From Bradyrhizobium sp. KBS0727 (lineage in GTDB: Bacteria > Pseudomonadota > Alphaproteobacteria > Rhizobiales > Xanthobacteraceae), in the NCBI RefSeq assembly GCF_005937885.2, contig NZ_CP042176.1, forward strand, positions 1,793,501 to 1,857,500: DNA of 64,000 nt, in the 5' to 3' direction. Position 1 is the stretch's first letter. The number at the start of each line of letters is the position of its first letter. The position numbers and the translations under genes are program-made. The notes beneath the pieces were generated by a model, which worked only from the letters and a program-made list of their open reading frames with translations, ran no database searches and was not told where the DNA came from. Positions 42,291 to 51,686 of this stretch are shown here, piece by piece.

Positions 42291-43874
42291 ATGCCGATTG
42301 CGATACGCGCCAAGCATGCTTTGAACCGGCGTCAGTTGCTGGTCAGGTCCACCGCCACGATCGCGGCCGCCGGCCTCGGCAGCCTCGCCAAGCCCTATGT
42401 GAGCCGCGCCGCGGATCGTCCTTTGATCGCCTGCGGGATTCAGTCCGGCGACGTTTCGGCGGATTCCGCGGTGATCTGGGCGCGTGCCGACCGGCCGGCC
42501 CGGATGCGGGTGGAATGCTCCACCGTCGAGAGCTTCAGCAACATCATTGGCACGGCTTCATCGGATGCGTTGCCGGACAGCGACTTCACCTCGAAAGTTC
42601 TGCTCGACGGCCTGCCCGCGGGGCAGGATGTCTTTTACCGCGTCCGCTTCGACGACATCGCAAGCGGCCTCGCCGGAGAAACCCAGGTCGGGCATTTCCG
42701 CACCGCGCCTGCGGAACATCGTTCGGTGTCATTCGTCTGGTCGGGCGACGCAGCGGGCCAGGGCTGGGGCATCGATCCCGCGCGCGGGGGATTTCGGACC
42801 TACCGGACCATGCGCGACAACCGGCCCGACTTCTTCATTCATTCCGGCGATCATATCTACGCCGATTGCCCGATCCCCTCCGAGCTGAAGCTGCCGAACG
42901 GCGAGATCTGGCGCAACATCGTGACGGAAGAAAAATCCGTCGCCGCGCGCAGCCTGGCGCAGTTTCGCGGCAACTACAAATACAACTGGCTCGATGAAAA
43001 CTTCCGCACCTTCCACGCCGAAGTCCCGATGTTCGCGCAATGGGACGATCATGAGGTGACCAACGACTGGGCGCCGCTGGGCAGCTACGACGAGAGCGGC
43101 TTTGCCGACGACGGCGTCCCGAAACTGGTGTCGCGGGCGCGGCGCGCATTTCACGAATTCATGCCGATGCCGGTGACACCCGGCGACAACGGCCGCGTCT
43201 ATCGCCGGATCGGGCACGGCCCGCTGCTCGACGTCTTCATGATCGACATGCGCAGTTACCGCGACAACACCTGGAACAAGCGCGACGACAACAGCGACAC
43301 CTTCATCCTCGGGCCTGCGCAGCTGGCGTGGCTGAAGCGCGAACTGGTCGCCTCCAACGCGACCTGGAAGGTGATCGCCGCCGACATGTCGATCGGCCTG
43401 ATCAGCGAGGATGCCGTCGCGCTCGGCGATGGTCCGCCGCAACGCCGCGAGCACGAGATCGCCGATCTGCTGTCGTTCATGAAACGCGCCGGCATCCGCA
43501 ACACGGTGTGGCTGACCGCCGACATGCATTACACCGCCGCGCATCACTACGACCCGAACCGCGCCGCCTGTCAGGATTTCGAACCGTTCTGGGAATTCGT
43601 CTCGGGCCCGCTGCATGCGGGCACCTGGGCGCCCGGCGATCTCGACAACACCTTTGGGCCCAAGGCGATGTTTCAGAAGGGCTGCAGCGGAGAGCAGGGC
43701 GAAAATCTCGCACCTTGCTTCGGGCTGCAGTTTTTCGGCCACGTCGCGATCGACGGCAAAACCGAAGTCATGACGGTGACCCTGAAGGACGTCGACAACC
43801 GCGATCTATGGTCGGTCGATATCGAGCCCCGTCCAGACGCGCGGCCCGGTCAGATCATGGCGCAGCATATCTGA
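42291..43874 (+). CDS. phoD: Exported alkaline phosphatase D
   Basis: The 527-residue enzyme hydrolyses phosphomonoesters and diesters to release phosphate outside the cytoplasm. The N-terminus has a Tat motif (LNRRQLLVRSTATIAAAGLG). A PhoD N-terminal domain (SGDVSADSAVIWARADRPA) precedes the metallophosphatase domain with metal motifs HSGDHIYAD near residue 184, QWDDHEVTNDW near 251, and TADMHYTAAHHY near 412. Length and motifs match the family. A possible Pho box precedes it, so with the phn locus it would belong to the Pho regulon. The translation start fits the Tat leader but no strong ribosome-binding site is visible. Confidence 0.93.
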   Translation: MPIAIRAKHALNRRQLLVRSTATIAAAGLGSLAKPYVSRAADRPLIACGIQSGDVSADSAVIWARADRPARMRVECSTVESFSNIIGTASSDALPDSDFTSKVLLDGLPAGQDVFYRVRFDDIASGLAGETQVGHFRTAPAEHRSVSFVWSGDAAGQGWGIDPARGGFRTYRTMRDNRPDFFIHSGDHIYADCPIPSELKLPNGEIWRNIVTEEKSVAARSLAQFRGNYKYNWLDENFRTFHAEVPMFAQWDDHEVTNDWAPLGSYDESGFADDGVPKLVSRARRAFHEFMPMPVTPGDNGRVYRRIGHGPLLDVFMIDMRSYRDNTWNKRDDNSDTFILGPAQLAWLKRELVASNATWKVIAADMSIGLISEDAVALGDGPPQRREHEIADLLSFMKRAGIRNTVWLTADMHYTAAHHYDPNRAACQDFEPFWEFVSGPLHAGTWAPGDLDNTFGPKAMFQKGCSGEQGENLAPCFGLQFFGHVAIDGKTEVMTVTLKDVDNRDLWSVDIEPRPDARPGQIMAQHI

Positions 43875-43876
43875 GC

Positions 43877-44005
43877 TCAGGGCGTCACCAGGAAGTAGCC
43901 GCCGACCACGAGCAGGGTCGAAAGGGCAAGGATCACGCCGAGTACGGCGGCGATGATCGCCGGCAGTTCATGGGTTTCCAGCCACTGTCGCAACGCCCTC
44001 GCCAT
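43877..44005 (-). CDS. Small single-span membrane protein
   Basis: A 42-residue product from the ATG at 44005 (AGGACGG upstream) has a basic N-terminus (MARALRQWLETHE) and one transmembrane helix (LPAIIAAVLGVILALSTLLVVGGYFL). The frame extends to 44095, giving 72 residues with a less convincing start. It is convergent with phoD, 2 bp after its stop. Function unknown. Confidence 0.5.
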   Translation of the reverse strand: MARALRQWLETHELPAIIAAVLGVILALSTLLVVGGYFLVTP

Positions 44006-44143
44006 CGCCGTCCTGACCTGATCTTGAGTTGCCCCGCGCCATGCGGGCAGGCTATTCCATAGCCGTCCCTTCCCTGCAATGAAATACCCGTCCACGCGGC
44101 CTTTGCCACGGATGCGGTGCTTTAGCCCTTTTCAGGAGTCACC

Positions 44144-44962
44144 ATGGATCATCTAACCACAGAGGGCATCAGCCTGCCCAAGCTCGGGCTCGGCACCTTC
44201 CGCATGCAGGGCGATGCCTGCCGTGCGGCGGTCGAGAGCGCGCTTGATCTGGGCTACCGGCACCTCGACACCGCGGAAATGTATGCCAACGAGGAAGCCA
44301 TTGGCGCCGCGCTGGCCGCTTCAAGCGTTGCCCGCAAGGACCTGCATGTCACCACCAAGGTCTGGAACGAGAATCTGGCGCCGGACGCGATCCGCCGGGC
44401 GTTCGATGCTTCCCTGAAGAAGCTCGGGCTCGACCATGTCGATCTCTATCTGGTGCATTGGCCGGCGCGGAACATGAACCTGCCGGCGATGTTTGAAACA
44501 CTGATGAAGCTGAAGGAGGAAGGCCGCACCCGCGCCATCGGCGTCGCCAATTTCAACATAGCCCTGCTCAAGACCGTGGTCGACGAGATCAAGGCGCCCG
44601 TCGCCTGCAACCAGGTCGAATACCATGTGATGCTGGACCAGACGCCGCTCCGGCAATTCCTCACTGCGAAATCGATCCCGCTGGTGGCCTATTGTCCGCT
44701 GGCGCAGGGCCGGGTGGCCTCCGACGAGGCGCTGGCTGCGATCGGGCGCAAGCACAATGCCAGCGCGGCTCAGGTGGCGCTGAAATGGCTGCTCGACCAG
44801 GACGGCGTCGCCGCGATCCCCAAGGCTTCGCGTGTCGAAAGCCAGCAAGCCAACCTCGACGCGCTGAAGGTGCAGCTCGATGACGCCGACCGGGCGGTCA
44901 TCGCGGCCTTGCCGAAGGACAAGCGTTGTGTAAATCCCGGCTTCGCGCCGGCTTGGGATTGA
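44144..44962 (+). CDS. Aldo/keto reductase
   Basis: The 272-residue NADPH-dependent reductase has the complete catalytic tetrad in standard positions: D42 and Y47 (HLDTAEMYANEEAIG), K72 (VTTKVW), H105 (YLVHWP). The cofactor loop IPKASRVESQQANL lies near residue 225. The size and PKLGLGTFRM start fit the AKR5-like class that reduces methylglyoxal, 2,5-diketogluconate and other carbonyls. It stands alone between phoD and a thiolase gene. Confidence 0.92.
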   Translation: MDHLTTEGISLPKLGLGTFRMQGDACRAAVESALDLGYRHLDTAEMYANEEAIGAALAASSVARKDLHVTTKVWNENLAPDAIRRAFDASLKKLGLDHVDLYLVHWPARNMNLPAMFETLMKLKEEGRTRAIGVANFNIALLKTVVDEIKAPVACNQVEYHVMLDQTPLRQFLTAKSIPLVAYCPLAQGRVASDEALAAIGRKHNASAAQVALKWLLDQDGVAAIPKASRVESQQANLDALKVQLDDADRAVIAALPKDKRCVNPGFAPAWD

Positions 44963-45062
44963 TGCCGATTCCCGCCTTTTCCGTCCGCCGGAATTGAAGG
45001 TTTTTGCTACACACCGACTGTGGTCCAGTCCATACTGGGCCGCATCCAAGGGAGGTCTAAAA

Positions 45063-46232
45063 ATGCGTGAAGCTGTTATCGTTTCCTATGCTCGTACCGG
45101 GCTGGCAAAGTCCGGCCGCGGCGGGTTCAATATTACCCCTCCGATGTCGATGGCGGCCCACGCCGTCAAGCACGCCGTCGAGCGCGCCGGCGTCGCCAAG
45201 GACTATGTCGAAGACTGCTATCTCGGCAATTGCGCGCATGGCGCGCCGAATATCGGCCGTCAGGCCGCGCTCTTGGCTGGCATGCCAAAGTCGACGGCCG
45301 GCGTTTCCGTGAACCGGTTCTGTTCGTCGGGCCTGCAGACCATCGCGATGGCCGCCAACTCGATCCGCTCGGACGGTGCCGATTGCATCGTGGCCGGTGG
45401 CGTCGAAAGCATCTCGATCCCCGGCGGCGGTTCGCCCAAGGAATCGATCGACCCGGACCTGCTCAAGGCCGCGCCCGATATCTTCATGGCGATGATCGAC
45501 ACCGCCGATATCGTCGCCGAGCGCTACAAGCTCAGCCGTGAATACCAGGACGAGTACTCGCTGGAATCGCAGCGCCGCATGGCGGCGGCCCAGCAGGCCA
45601 ACAAGTTCAAGGACGAAATCGTCCCGATGAAGACCAAGATGAAGGTGGTCGACAAGGCGACGAAGGCGGAAAGCATCGTCGACTACGTCGTCGATCGCGA
45701 CGAGTGCAACCGTCCGGAGACGACCCTGGAAGGCCTTGCCAAGCTCGAGCCGGTCAGGGGTGCTGGCAAATACATCACCGCCGGCAATGCCAGCCAGTTG
45801 TCGGATGGCGCGGCAGCGGTGGTTCTGATGGAAGCCAAGGATGCCGAAAAGCGCGGCCTCAATCCGATGGGCCGTTTCGTCGCCTGGGCGGCGGCGGGCT
45901 GCGAGCCGGACGAGATGGGCATCGGTCCGGTGTTCGCCGTGCCGAAGCTGTTGAAGCGCCACGGCCTGAAGATCGACGATATCGATATCTGGGAGCTCAA
46001 CGAAGCGTTCGCCAGCCAGTGCCTCTATTCGCGCGACAAGCTCGGCATCGATCCCGAGAAGTACAACGTCAATGGCGGCTCGATCGCGATCGGCCATCCC
46101 TTCGGCATGACCGGTGCGCGTTGTACCGGCCACCTGCTGCAGGAAGGCCGCCGCCGCAAGGCCAAATGGGGCGTCGTCACCATGTGCATCGGTGGCGGTC
46201 AGGGCGGCGCGGGCCTGTTCGAAATCTACTGA
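45063..46232 (+). CDS. Acetyl-CoA acyltransferase (thiolase)
   Basis: The 389-residue enzyme has the thiolase catalytic set: nucleophile C87 ([11 protein letters not shown]), the His of [17 protein letters not shown], and the C-terminal Cys in [21 protein letters not shown] is also conserved. The insert [16 protein letters not shown] is typical of degradative 3-ketoacyl-CoA thiolases, so it probably acts in beta-oxidation or a related acyl-CoA pathway. The ATG at 45063 follows GGGAGGT. A bidirectional terminator follows the gene. Confidence 0.93.
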   Translation: MREAVIVSYARTGLAKSGRGGFNITPPMSMAAHAVKHAVERAGVAKDYVEDCYLGNCAHGAPNIGRQAALLAGMPKSTAGVSVNRFCSSGLQTIAMAANSIRSDGADCIVAGGVESISIPGGGSPKESIDPDLLKAAPDIFMAMIDTADIVAERYKLSREYQDEYSLESQRRMAAAQQANKFKDEIVPMKTKMKVVDKATKAESIVDYVVDRDECNRPETTLEGLAKLEPVRGAGKYITAGNASQLSDGAAAVVLMEAKDAEKRGLNPMGRFVAWAAAGCEPDEMGIGPVFAVPKLLKRHGLKIDDIDIWELNEAFASQCLYSRDKLGIDPEKYNVNGGSIAIGHPFGMTGARCTGHLLQEGRRRKAKWGVVTMCIGGGQGGAGLFEIY

Positions 46233-46286
46233 AATCTTCCGAACGGCTCGCTATCGATACCAAGTAGACAAAGAACACGAACAAAG

Positions 46287-46312
46287 AAAATGGCTCCGCG
46301 AGGAGCCATTTT
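46287..46312. terminator. Bidirectional rho-independent terminator
   Basis: AAAATGGCTCC (46287-46297) and GGAGCCATTTT (46302-46312) form an 11-bp perfect stem with a 4-base loop. The A-tract and T-tract serve both the thiolase gene and the convergent small gene at 46332. Confidence 0.85.
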
Positions 46313-46331
46313 CCGTTCAACACGACAGAGA

Positions 46332-46550
46332 TCAGTAGTAGCGATGCTTCTTGATCACAACGACGCGGTCATTGTGGTGCCAGCCGCGATGCCAGCCACG
46401 ATCGTGCTCACGGAATTCGGCGCGGGCGCCGTAGCCGTGATGCCAACCATGATCGCCACGCTTGACCACAACGGATTCAGCGCTTGCAATCGACGGTGCC
46501 GCGATGACGATGGCGCCAAGCGCAGCTAACACATATCCAAGCTTCTTCAT
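46332..46550 (-). CDS. Small exported His/Trp-rich protein
   Basis: The 72-residue product begins at 46550 with a strong GGAGGAC site and a signal peptide (MKKLGYVLAALGAIVIAAPS, cleavage near SASA). The mature part of about 45 residues is very rich in His, Trp, Gly and Arg (GDHGWHHGYGARAEF, GWHRGWHHNDR) and ends KKHRYY. Such sequences could bind metal, though no family is recognised. Confidence 0.65.
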   Translation of the reverse strand: MKKLGYVLAALGAIVIAAPSIASAESVVVKRGDHGWHHGYGARAEFREHDRGWHRGWHHNDRVVVIKKHRYY

Positions 46551-46679
46551 GTCTGTCCTCCTCAATTGAATCGAGGATGTAACAGCGCGGCGATGCGATC
46601 GTTCCTGTGGAACCCGCGCAGATTTCTGAACGTCTGTTCAGTCTGGGTTAACGCGCGCGTGACGCGCGCGTTTTCAACG

Positions 46680-47948
46680 TCAGTCCATGATCGCCTGATA
46701 CACCAGCGCGTTGATCTTCTGTCGGTAGTGCCAGCGGATCGGGCCGGGTGCGGCGGAGAGATAGACCACGGCGAGCTCTTCCTTGGGATCGACCCACCAG
46801 TCGGTGCCGCTGGCGCCGGGCCAGGAGAATTGTCCGACCGAGCCCATCATCCTGATCACGCCGGGCGTGGTGCGCACCGCGAGGCCGAGACCGAAGCCGT
46901 AATCGGCGCGGGTCGGATCGGCATTGCCGACGAGATTTTTGATGTTCGGACCCAACTGGTCGGAAAGCATATAGGCGACGGTCCGGGGCCCGAGCAGGCG
47001 GGTTTCGCCGGAGCGCCCGCCGTTCATCAGCATCATCGCAAAGCGCAGATAGTCCGACGCGGTGGAAGCAGCGCAGCCGCCGCCGCATTCGAATTTGAGC
47101 GGCTGGGTCAGTTCGGGGCTGCGCGCCTGCGGCTTGCCGGTGTCGGGATCAGCCGGCAGCGGCTTGGCGTAGCGGGCGGCCTTCTCCGCCGAAACCGAGA
47201 AACCGGTATCGGTCATCCCCAATGGCGCGAACAGGTTGGCCTGCAGATATTGCCCGAGCGTCTGGCCGCTGATCTTTTCAATGGTTTGTCCGAGCACATC
47301 GAGACCGAAGCCGTAGTCCCACACGGTCGCGGGCTGATAGAGCAGCGGCAGCGAGGCGAGCTTGTCCATGAAGGCCGCGCCATCATAGTTGCGCGCCGCA
47401 TCGCCGCTGCCGGCCGGATACATCTTGTGCACCGGCGTGTTGCCGCGTCCGCCGTAGATCAATCCGGAGGTATGCCGCATCAGGTCCTGGATCGTGATCG
47501 GGCGTTCGGCCGCGACGGAGCCTGAGAGCCCGTCGCCGTCGAGCACCGCGACGCGCATATTGGCGAATTTCGGAAAATACTTGCTGAGCGGATCGTTGAT
47601 CAGGAGCTTGCCCTGTTCGTACAGCATCAGGCCGCCGACCGCCGTCATCGGCTTGGTCATCGAGGCGATGTTGAAGATGGTGTCGGTGGTCATCGGGAGA
47701 TTGGCGGCCTTGTCGCGCCAGCCATAGGCGTCGAACGCGACGAGCTTGCCGCGGCGCGCGATGGCGATGACGGCGCCGGGCGTTCGACCCGCCGCGATAT
47801 CGGCTTTCAGGGTTTCGCCGATCCGCGCCAACCGTTCGCTGGACAGGCCGACGTCCTCGGGTTTGGCGCGGGGCAGGGGATCGTCGGCGAACGCGGCGGT
47901 AGATGCGAGCAGGCCAAACGCAAGCGCGACAACTCTCATTGAAACCAT
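46680..47948 (-). CDS. Exported serine hydrolase of the beta-lactamase (class C/esterase) family
   Basis: The 422-residue protein has a signal peptide (MRVVALAFGLLASTAAFAD) and the serine beta-lactamase-like fold: nucleophile motif SMTK in FNIASMTKPMTAV (near residue 96), the tyrosine motif in VWDYGFGLDVLGQTIEK, and the third motif region GQFSWPGASGTDWWVDP. Such proteins are mostly esterases or D-amino-acid peptidases; resistance is not implied. The start at 47948 follows GGGAGG by five bases. Longer frames upstream are ignored. It diverges from the amidohydrolase gene at 48140. Confidence 0.9.
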   Translation of the reverse strand: MVSMRVVALAFGLLASTAAFADDPLPRAKPEDVGLSSERLARIGETLKADIAAGRTPGAVIAIARRGKLVAFDAYGWRDKAANLPMTTDTIFNIASMTKPMTAVGGLMLYEQGKLLINDPLSKYFPKFANMRVAVLDGDGLSGSVAAERPITIQDLMRHTSGLIYGGRGNTPVHKMYPAGSGDAARNYDGAAFMDKLASLPLLYQPATVWDYGFGLDVLGQTIEKISGQTLGQYLQANLFAPLGMTDTGFSVSAEKAARYAKPLPADPDTGKPQARSPELTQPLKFECGGGCAASTASDYLRFAMMLMNGGRSGETRLLGPRTVAYMLSDQLGPNIKNLVGNADPTRADYGFGLGLAVRTTPGVIRMMGSVGQFSWPGASGTDWWVDPKEELAVVYLSAAPGPIRWHYRQKINALVYQAIMD

Positions 47949-48139
47949 GGACGCCTCCCGTCGGGCTCTTCGGCCCTTGATCTGATCGCCAAAGCCTAGG
48001 GCAACAGGCTCCGGCAGGCCAGCGGCGAGGGCATTCATTTTTGCGTGGGCTCGCCGTGGGTCGATGCGCATCGCCTTGCGCAACGCCGGTCACCGGCGCA
48101 TCATCGCGCCATAAAAAGCCTACCAGGGGGAGCGTTGCC

Positions 48140-49420
48140 ATGACCGGGTTTTCACGTCGTGACTTTCTGAGCCTGAGTGGATCGGCGGCGGTGGCCGCGA
48201 TGGCAGGCCCCGCCAATGCTGCGATGGGACCGAACGACAAGTTCGACCTCGTGATCAAGGGCGGCGACGTGCTCGACCCCAGCCAGTCGCTGCGGGGAAA
48301 ACGCGATATCGGCATTCGCTGGGGCGTGATCGAAGCGATCGAGAACGAGATTCCGGCCGCCCGCATTTCGAAGAGCATCGATGCCACGGGCAAGCTGGTG
48401 ACGCCGGGACTGATCGACTTGCACTGCCATGTCTATCCCTACGGTTCGGCGATCGGCATTCCTGCCGACGAGCTGGTGCAGTTTCAGGGTACCACCACGG
48501 TGGTGTCGGCGGGCGACGCCGGCGTCAACAATCTCGCCGCGCTGCGCCGCTACATCGTGGCGCAATCGCGGGCGCGGATTTACGCCTTCGTCCACATCGC
48601 CAACAACGGATTGTCGGCGTTCCCGGTTGCCGAGCTCTACAACATCGACAATGCCCAGGTCGAAGCCTGCGCCATGGCGCTCGCCGAAAATCCGGACTTC
48701 CTGATCGGCGTCAAGGTGCGGATGTCGGAGAACGTGATCTTCAAGCACGGCCTCGAGCCGCTGAAGCGCGGCATCCAGGCCTGCGAGATGTGCGGCTGGC
48801 CGGCCAAGATGATGGTGCATATCGGCGGCGTCGAGACCAAGGAATTGATGTCGCAGATCCTCGATCTGTTGCGGCCCGGCGATGTGCTGACCCATGCCTA
48901 TTCCGGTTTTCCCAACAATGCCGGTGTGTTCACCAACATCGTGCAGGACGGCAAGCTGTTGCCGGCGGCGCTCGCCGCCAAGCAGCGCGGCGTCATTTTC
49001 GACGTCGGCCATGGCGGCGGCAGTTTTGACTTCACGGTGGCGGAAGTGGCGATCCCCGGCGGCTGCACGCCTGACACGATCTCGTCCGACATCCACGTCT
49101 TCTCCGGCAATTCGCCCGGCGTGCCCTACCTGCCGAATGTGATGAGCAAATTCATGACGCTGGGCTTTTCGCTGGAGCAGGTGGTGACAATGGCGACCAC
49201 GGCGCCAGCGAAGATCATCAACCGCGCGCCGAAAATCGGCACGCTGCAGGTCGGTGCCCCCGGCGATGTTGCGATCATGGATCTGGTGGAAGGGCCGGTT
49301 TCGTTCGTCGATACCCGCAACAACAAGCGCGACGGCAAGGCTCTATTGAAGCCGGTACAGACCGTGATCAACGGCGTTCCGTTTGGCCGGCCCTATCAGT
49401 CGCCGTTCGCGGTGCGGTAA
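48140..49420 (+). CDS. Tat-exported amidohydrolase / deacetylase
   Basis: The 426-residue protein starts with a Tat motif (SRRDFLSLSGSAAVAAMAG, cleavage near ANAAMG) and then reads as an amidohydrolase: DLVIKGGDVLDPSQSL, the metal motif LIDLHCHVYPYGSAIG, a lysine region (LIGVKVRMSENVIF) of the kind that becomes carboxylated, MVHIGGVETKE, THAYSGFPN and a DVGHGGGSFDF motif. This resembles dihydroorotase-like deacetylases, here placed in the periplasm, which is unusual for the superfamily. GGGGGAG precedes the ATG. Substrate unknown. Confidence 0.88.
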   Translation: MTGFSRRDFLSLSGSAAVAAMAGPANAAMGPNDKFDLVIKGGDVLDPSQSLRGKRDIGIRWGVIEAIENEIPAARISKSIDATGKLVTPGLIDLHCHVYPYGSAIGIPADELVQFQGTTTVVSAGDAGVNNLAALRRYIVAQSRARIYAFVHIANNGLSAFPVAELYNIDNAQVEACAMALAENPDFLIGVKVRMSENVIFKHGLEPLKRGIQACEMCGWPAKMMVHIGGVETKELMSQILDLLRPGDVLTHAYSGFPNNAGVFTNIVQDGKLLPAALAAKQRGVIFDVGHGGGSFDFTVAEVAIPGGCTPDTISSDIHVFSGNSPGVPYLPNVMSKFMTLGFSLEQVVTMATTAPAKIINRAPKIGTLQVGAPGDVAIMDLVEGPVSFVDTRNNKRDGKALLKPVQTVINGVPFGRPYQSPFAVR

Positions 49421-49424
49421 CGGC

Positions 49425-50303
49425 TCAGGCCGGTTGTTTCTGCTCGCGTTGATCGCCGACGATGTCGGCGATGACGGCGCCCATCACCAGTGCGCCACCG
49501 ATAAGTGCACGGGAGGATGGCGCCTCCTGGAACGCCAGCCATACCCAGAACGGCATCAGCGGCGTCTCCAGCGTGGCGATCAAAGCGGCCTGGCTGGAGG
49601 GCAGCAGCCGCGAGCCGAGCATGTACAGAGAGAGGCCCAGCGCGACCTGGAAGAACCCGAACATCGCAAAAATAAACAGGTCGTGCGCGGTGACCCCCGG
49701 GATGCCCTGAGCAAAGGGAATGCTGACGACGCTGCCGAGGATATTCGACAGCGCCGCGGCGGCGACCATCGATGTGTTCCGGTGCTGGCGGACAATGACC
49801 GTCATTGCGGCAATCGCCACCGTCATGATGCAGGCCAGCGCGAGGCCAACAATGTCGGAGCCTGGGCGCGCGCCGCCGACGATGATCGCGATACCGCACA
49901 ACGCCACGATGCTCGCCAGCGTAGTCCGCAGCCGCGGAACTTCGCGTAGCCAGACCCAGGCGAGCGCGGCCGTGACGAACGGTCCGGTTGCGATGATGAT
50001 CGCGACATTGGATACGCTTGTCAGTTGCAGGGATGGGATGAAGCACACCATGCCCACCGTCGACAGCGCCGCGACCAGCCAGCCGGTCCTGTCCATCTGC
50101 GTGAAATCCCGCAGGCCATTCCAGCCCTGCAGCAGCACCAGAATGGCCGCGATCATGGCGGCGCCGAACAGGCCCCGCCAGAACAGGATGGTCCAGGAGT
50201 CGAACGGCAGCAGCCGCGTGAAAAACGGCGCGGTGCTCCACGCCACGGCAGCCGCGACGACCAGGGCGATCCCCGTGCGATGCTGCGATTGCGGCCCGGT
50301 CAT
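49425..50303 (-). CDS. DMT-superfamily transporter (EamA)
   Basis: The 292-residue protein has ten predicted helices with two EamA halves: GIALVVAAAVAWSTAPFFTR and WTILFWRGLFGAAMIAAILV at the start, GPFVTAALAWVWLREVPRLR ending the first half, and LIATLETPLMPFWVWLAFQEAPSSRALIGGALVM ending the second. A small-metabolite exporter is likely. It converges with the amidohydrolase gene (4 bp apart) and follows the aminotransferase on the same strand by 58 bp. Confidence 0.88.
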   Translation of the reverse strand: MTGPQSQHRTGIALVVAAAVAWSTAPFFTRLLPFDSWTILFWRGLFGAAMIAAILVLLQGWNGLRDFTQMDRTGWLVAALSTVGMVCFIPSLQLTSVSNVAIIIATGPFVTAALAWVWLREVPRLRTTLASIVALCGIAIIVGGARPGSDIVGLALACIMTVAIAAMTVIVRQHRNTSMVAAAALSNILGSVVSIPFAQGIPGVTAHDLFIFAMFGFFQVALGLSLYMLGSRLLPSSQAALIATLETPLMPFWVWLAFQEAPSSRALIGGALVMGAVIADIVGDQREQKQPA

Positions 50304-50361
50304 TCCACTAATCCTGTTGATTGCCCGGGTCTGCTACCGCTGAAACCGCCTGAGGCTATGG

Positions 50362-51600
50362 CTACGCGCGCTTCTCCACATTGGCGCTGCGCGCCGGCAC
50401 GCCGAACTCCCTACGGCAGACCTCGGCAAGCACGGCAACGCCCTCGCGGATCTGTTCGTGCGAGGGACTGGCGAAGCACAGCCGCAGCCGGCTGCCGGAA
50501 TAGGCCTTGTCGGTCGACCATTCCGGCCCAGGATTGATGGCGACGCCGGCGGCCAGCGCCGCCTGATACAGTTTCAGCGTATCGACATTGTCGGGCAGTT
50601 TGACCCACAGGAAGATGCCGCCCTTGGGGTCCTCGAATTCCGCTGCGGTCCCGAACTGTTCGTTGAGCGCCTCCATCAGCGTGTCGAGCTTGGCGCGCAG
50701 GCCGCGCGTCAGCTTCGGCACATGGGTGGCGAAATGCGGTGCGCAATATTCCGCCAGCACCATCTGCTCCAGCGCGCCGGAGCCGGCGTCGGTCTTCAGC
50801 GCCAGCATCCGCGACATCATCGCCCAGGGCGCGACGATGAAGCCGACGCGGAGCGCTGGCGCGATCGATTTGGAAAACGAGCCGATGTGAATGACGCTGT
50901 CATTCTGGCTCATGGCATAGATCGCGGGCGGCCGCTCGCCGGTCCAGACCAGATCGGCGTAGCAATCGTCCTCGAAGATTGGCACGCCGTATTGCTGCGA
51001 CAGTTTCAGCATCTCCGCGCGCCGCTTCTCCGGCATGATGGTGCCGGTCGGGTTCTGCACGGTCGGAATGGTGTAGATATATTTCGGCGTGATGCCGCGG
51101 GCCTTGTGGTCGGCCAGAACAGCCGCCAGCGCGTCCATCCGCATCCCGTCGTCGTCGAGGGGAATGCCGACCGCCTTGACGCCAAGCCGCGTCAGCCGGT
51201 TGATGGCGCCCTGATAGCTCTCCTGTTCGATCAGCACGGTGTCGCCGCGCGCCAGCAAGGTCTGATTGACGAGGTCGAGCGCCTGCAGCGAGCCCGACAC
51301 GATCATGATGTCGTCGGCGGCACAGCTAATGCCGGCGTCGCGCTTGAGTTTCGTCGTGAGGAATTCGCGCAGCGGACGATAGCCCTGCGGGCCACTCGCC
51401 AGACCGTAGGTCGCCAGCGTCTTGCCCTCGCGGCGGAGCACGGCATTGACCGCATCGATCAGGCCCTCGACCGGCACCTGGTCGGGATCGTTGTTGCCGC
51501 CGACGAAGCTGTATTTGGCAAGGCCCGTCCACCGCGCCGCCGGTGCCGGCAATCCGGCTGGCAACAGGGCTGCAAAATCGAAAGGTGCCGCGGTCGACAT
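50362..51600 (-). CDS. PLP-dependent aminotransferase (2-aminoadipate/aromatic type)
   Basis: The 412-residue protein is a fold-type I class I/II aminotransferase with no MocR-type DNA-binding domain. The PLP lysine is in IGSFSKSIAPALRVGF, the aspartate that holds the pyridine nitrogen in IFEDDCYADL, the substrate motif in TIPTVQNPTGTIM, and the C-terminal arginine in SRLRLCFASPSHEQI. The best match is to LysN-like 2-aminoadipate transaminases of broad specificity. The start MSTAAPFDF at 51600 is unambiguous. It lies upstream of the EamA gene and may be co-transcribed with it. Confidence 0.9.
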   Translation of the reverse strand: MSTAAPFDFAALLPAGLPAPAARWTGLAKYSFVGGNNDPDQVPVEGLIDAVNAVLRREGKTLATYGLASGPQGYRPLREFLTTKLKRDAGISCAADDIMIVSGSLQALDLVNQTLLARGDTVLIEQESYQGAINRLTRLGVKAVGIPLDDDGMRMDALAAVLADHKARGITPKYIYTIPTVQNPTGTIMPEKRRAEMLKLSQQYGVPIFEDDCYADLVWTGERPPAIYAMSQNDSVIHIGSFSKSIAPALRVGFIVAPWAMMSRMLALKTDAGSGALEQMVLAEYCAPHFATHVPKLTRGLRAKLDTLMEALNEQFGTAAEFEDPKGGIFLWVKLPDNVDTLKLYQAALAAGVAINPGPEWSTDKAYSGSRLRLCFASPSHEQIREGVAVLAEVCRREFGVPARSANVEKRA

Positions 51601-51686
51601 GGATGTTCACTCCCGTTTGTTTTTCGTTGAGAAGGCTGGTTGCTCCGGCCTTCCGGCTCGTATTCGTTCAAGTTCGTTTTTGCAGG

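Noticed and set aside
46680..47948. Antibiotic-resistance beta-lactamase
   Set aside because: The SMTK and tyrosine motifs fit the broad class C-like esterase/peptidase group; nothing shows activity on beta-lactams.
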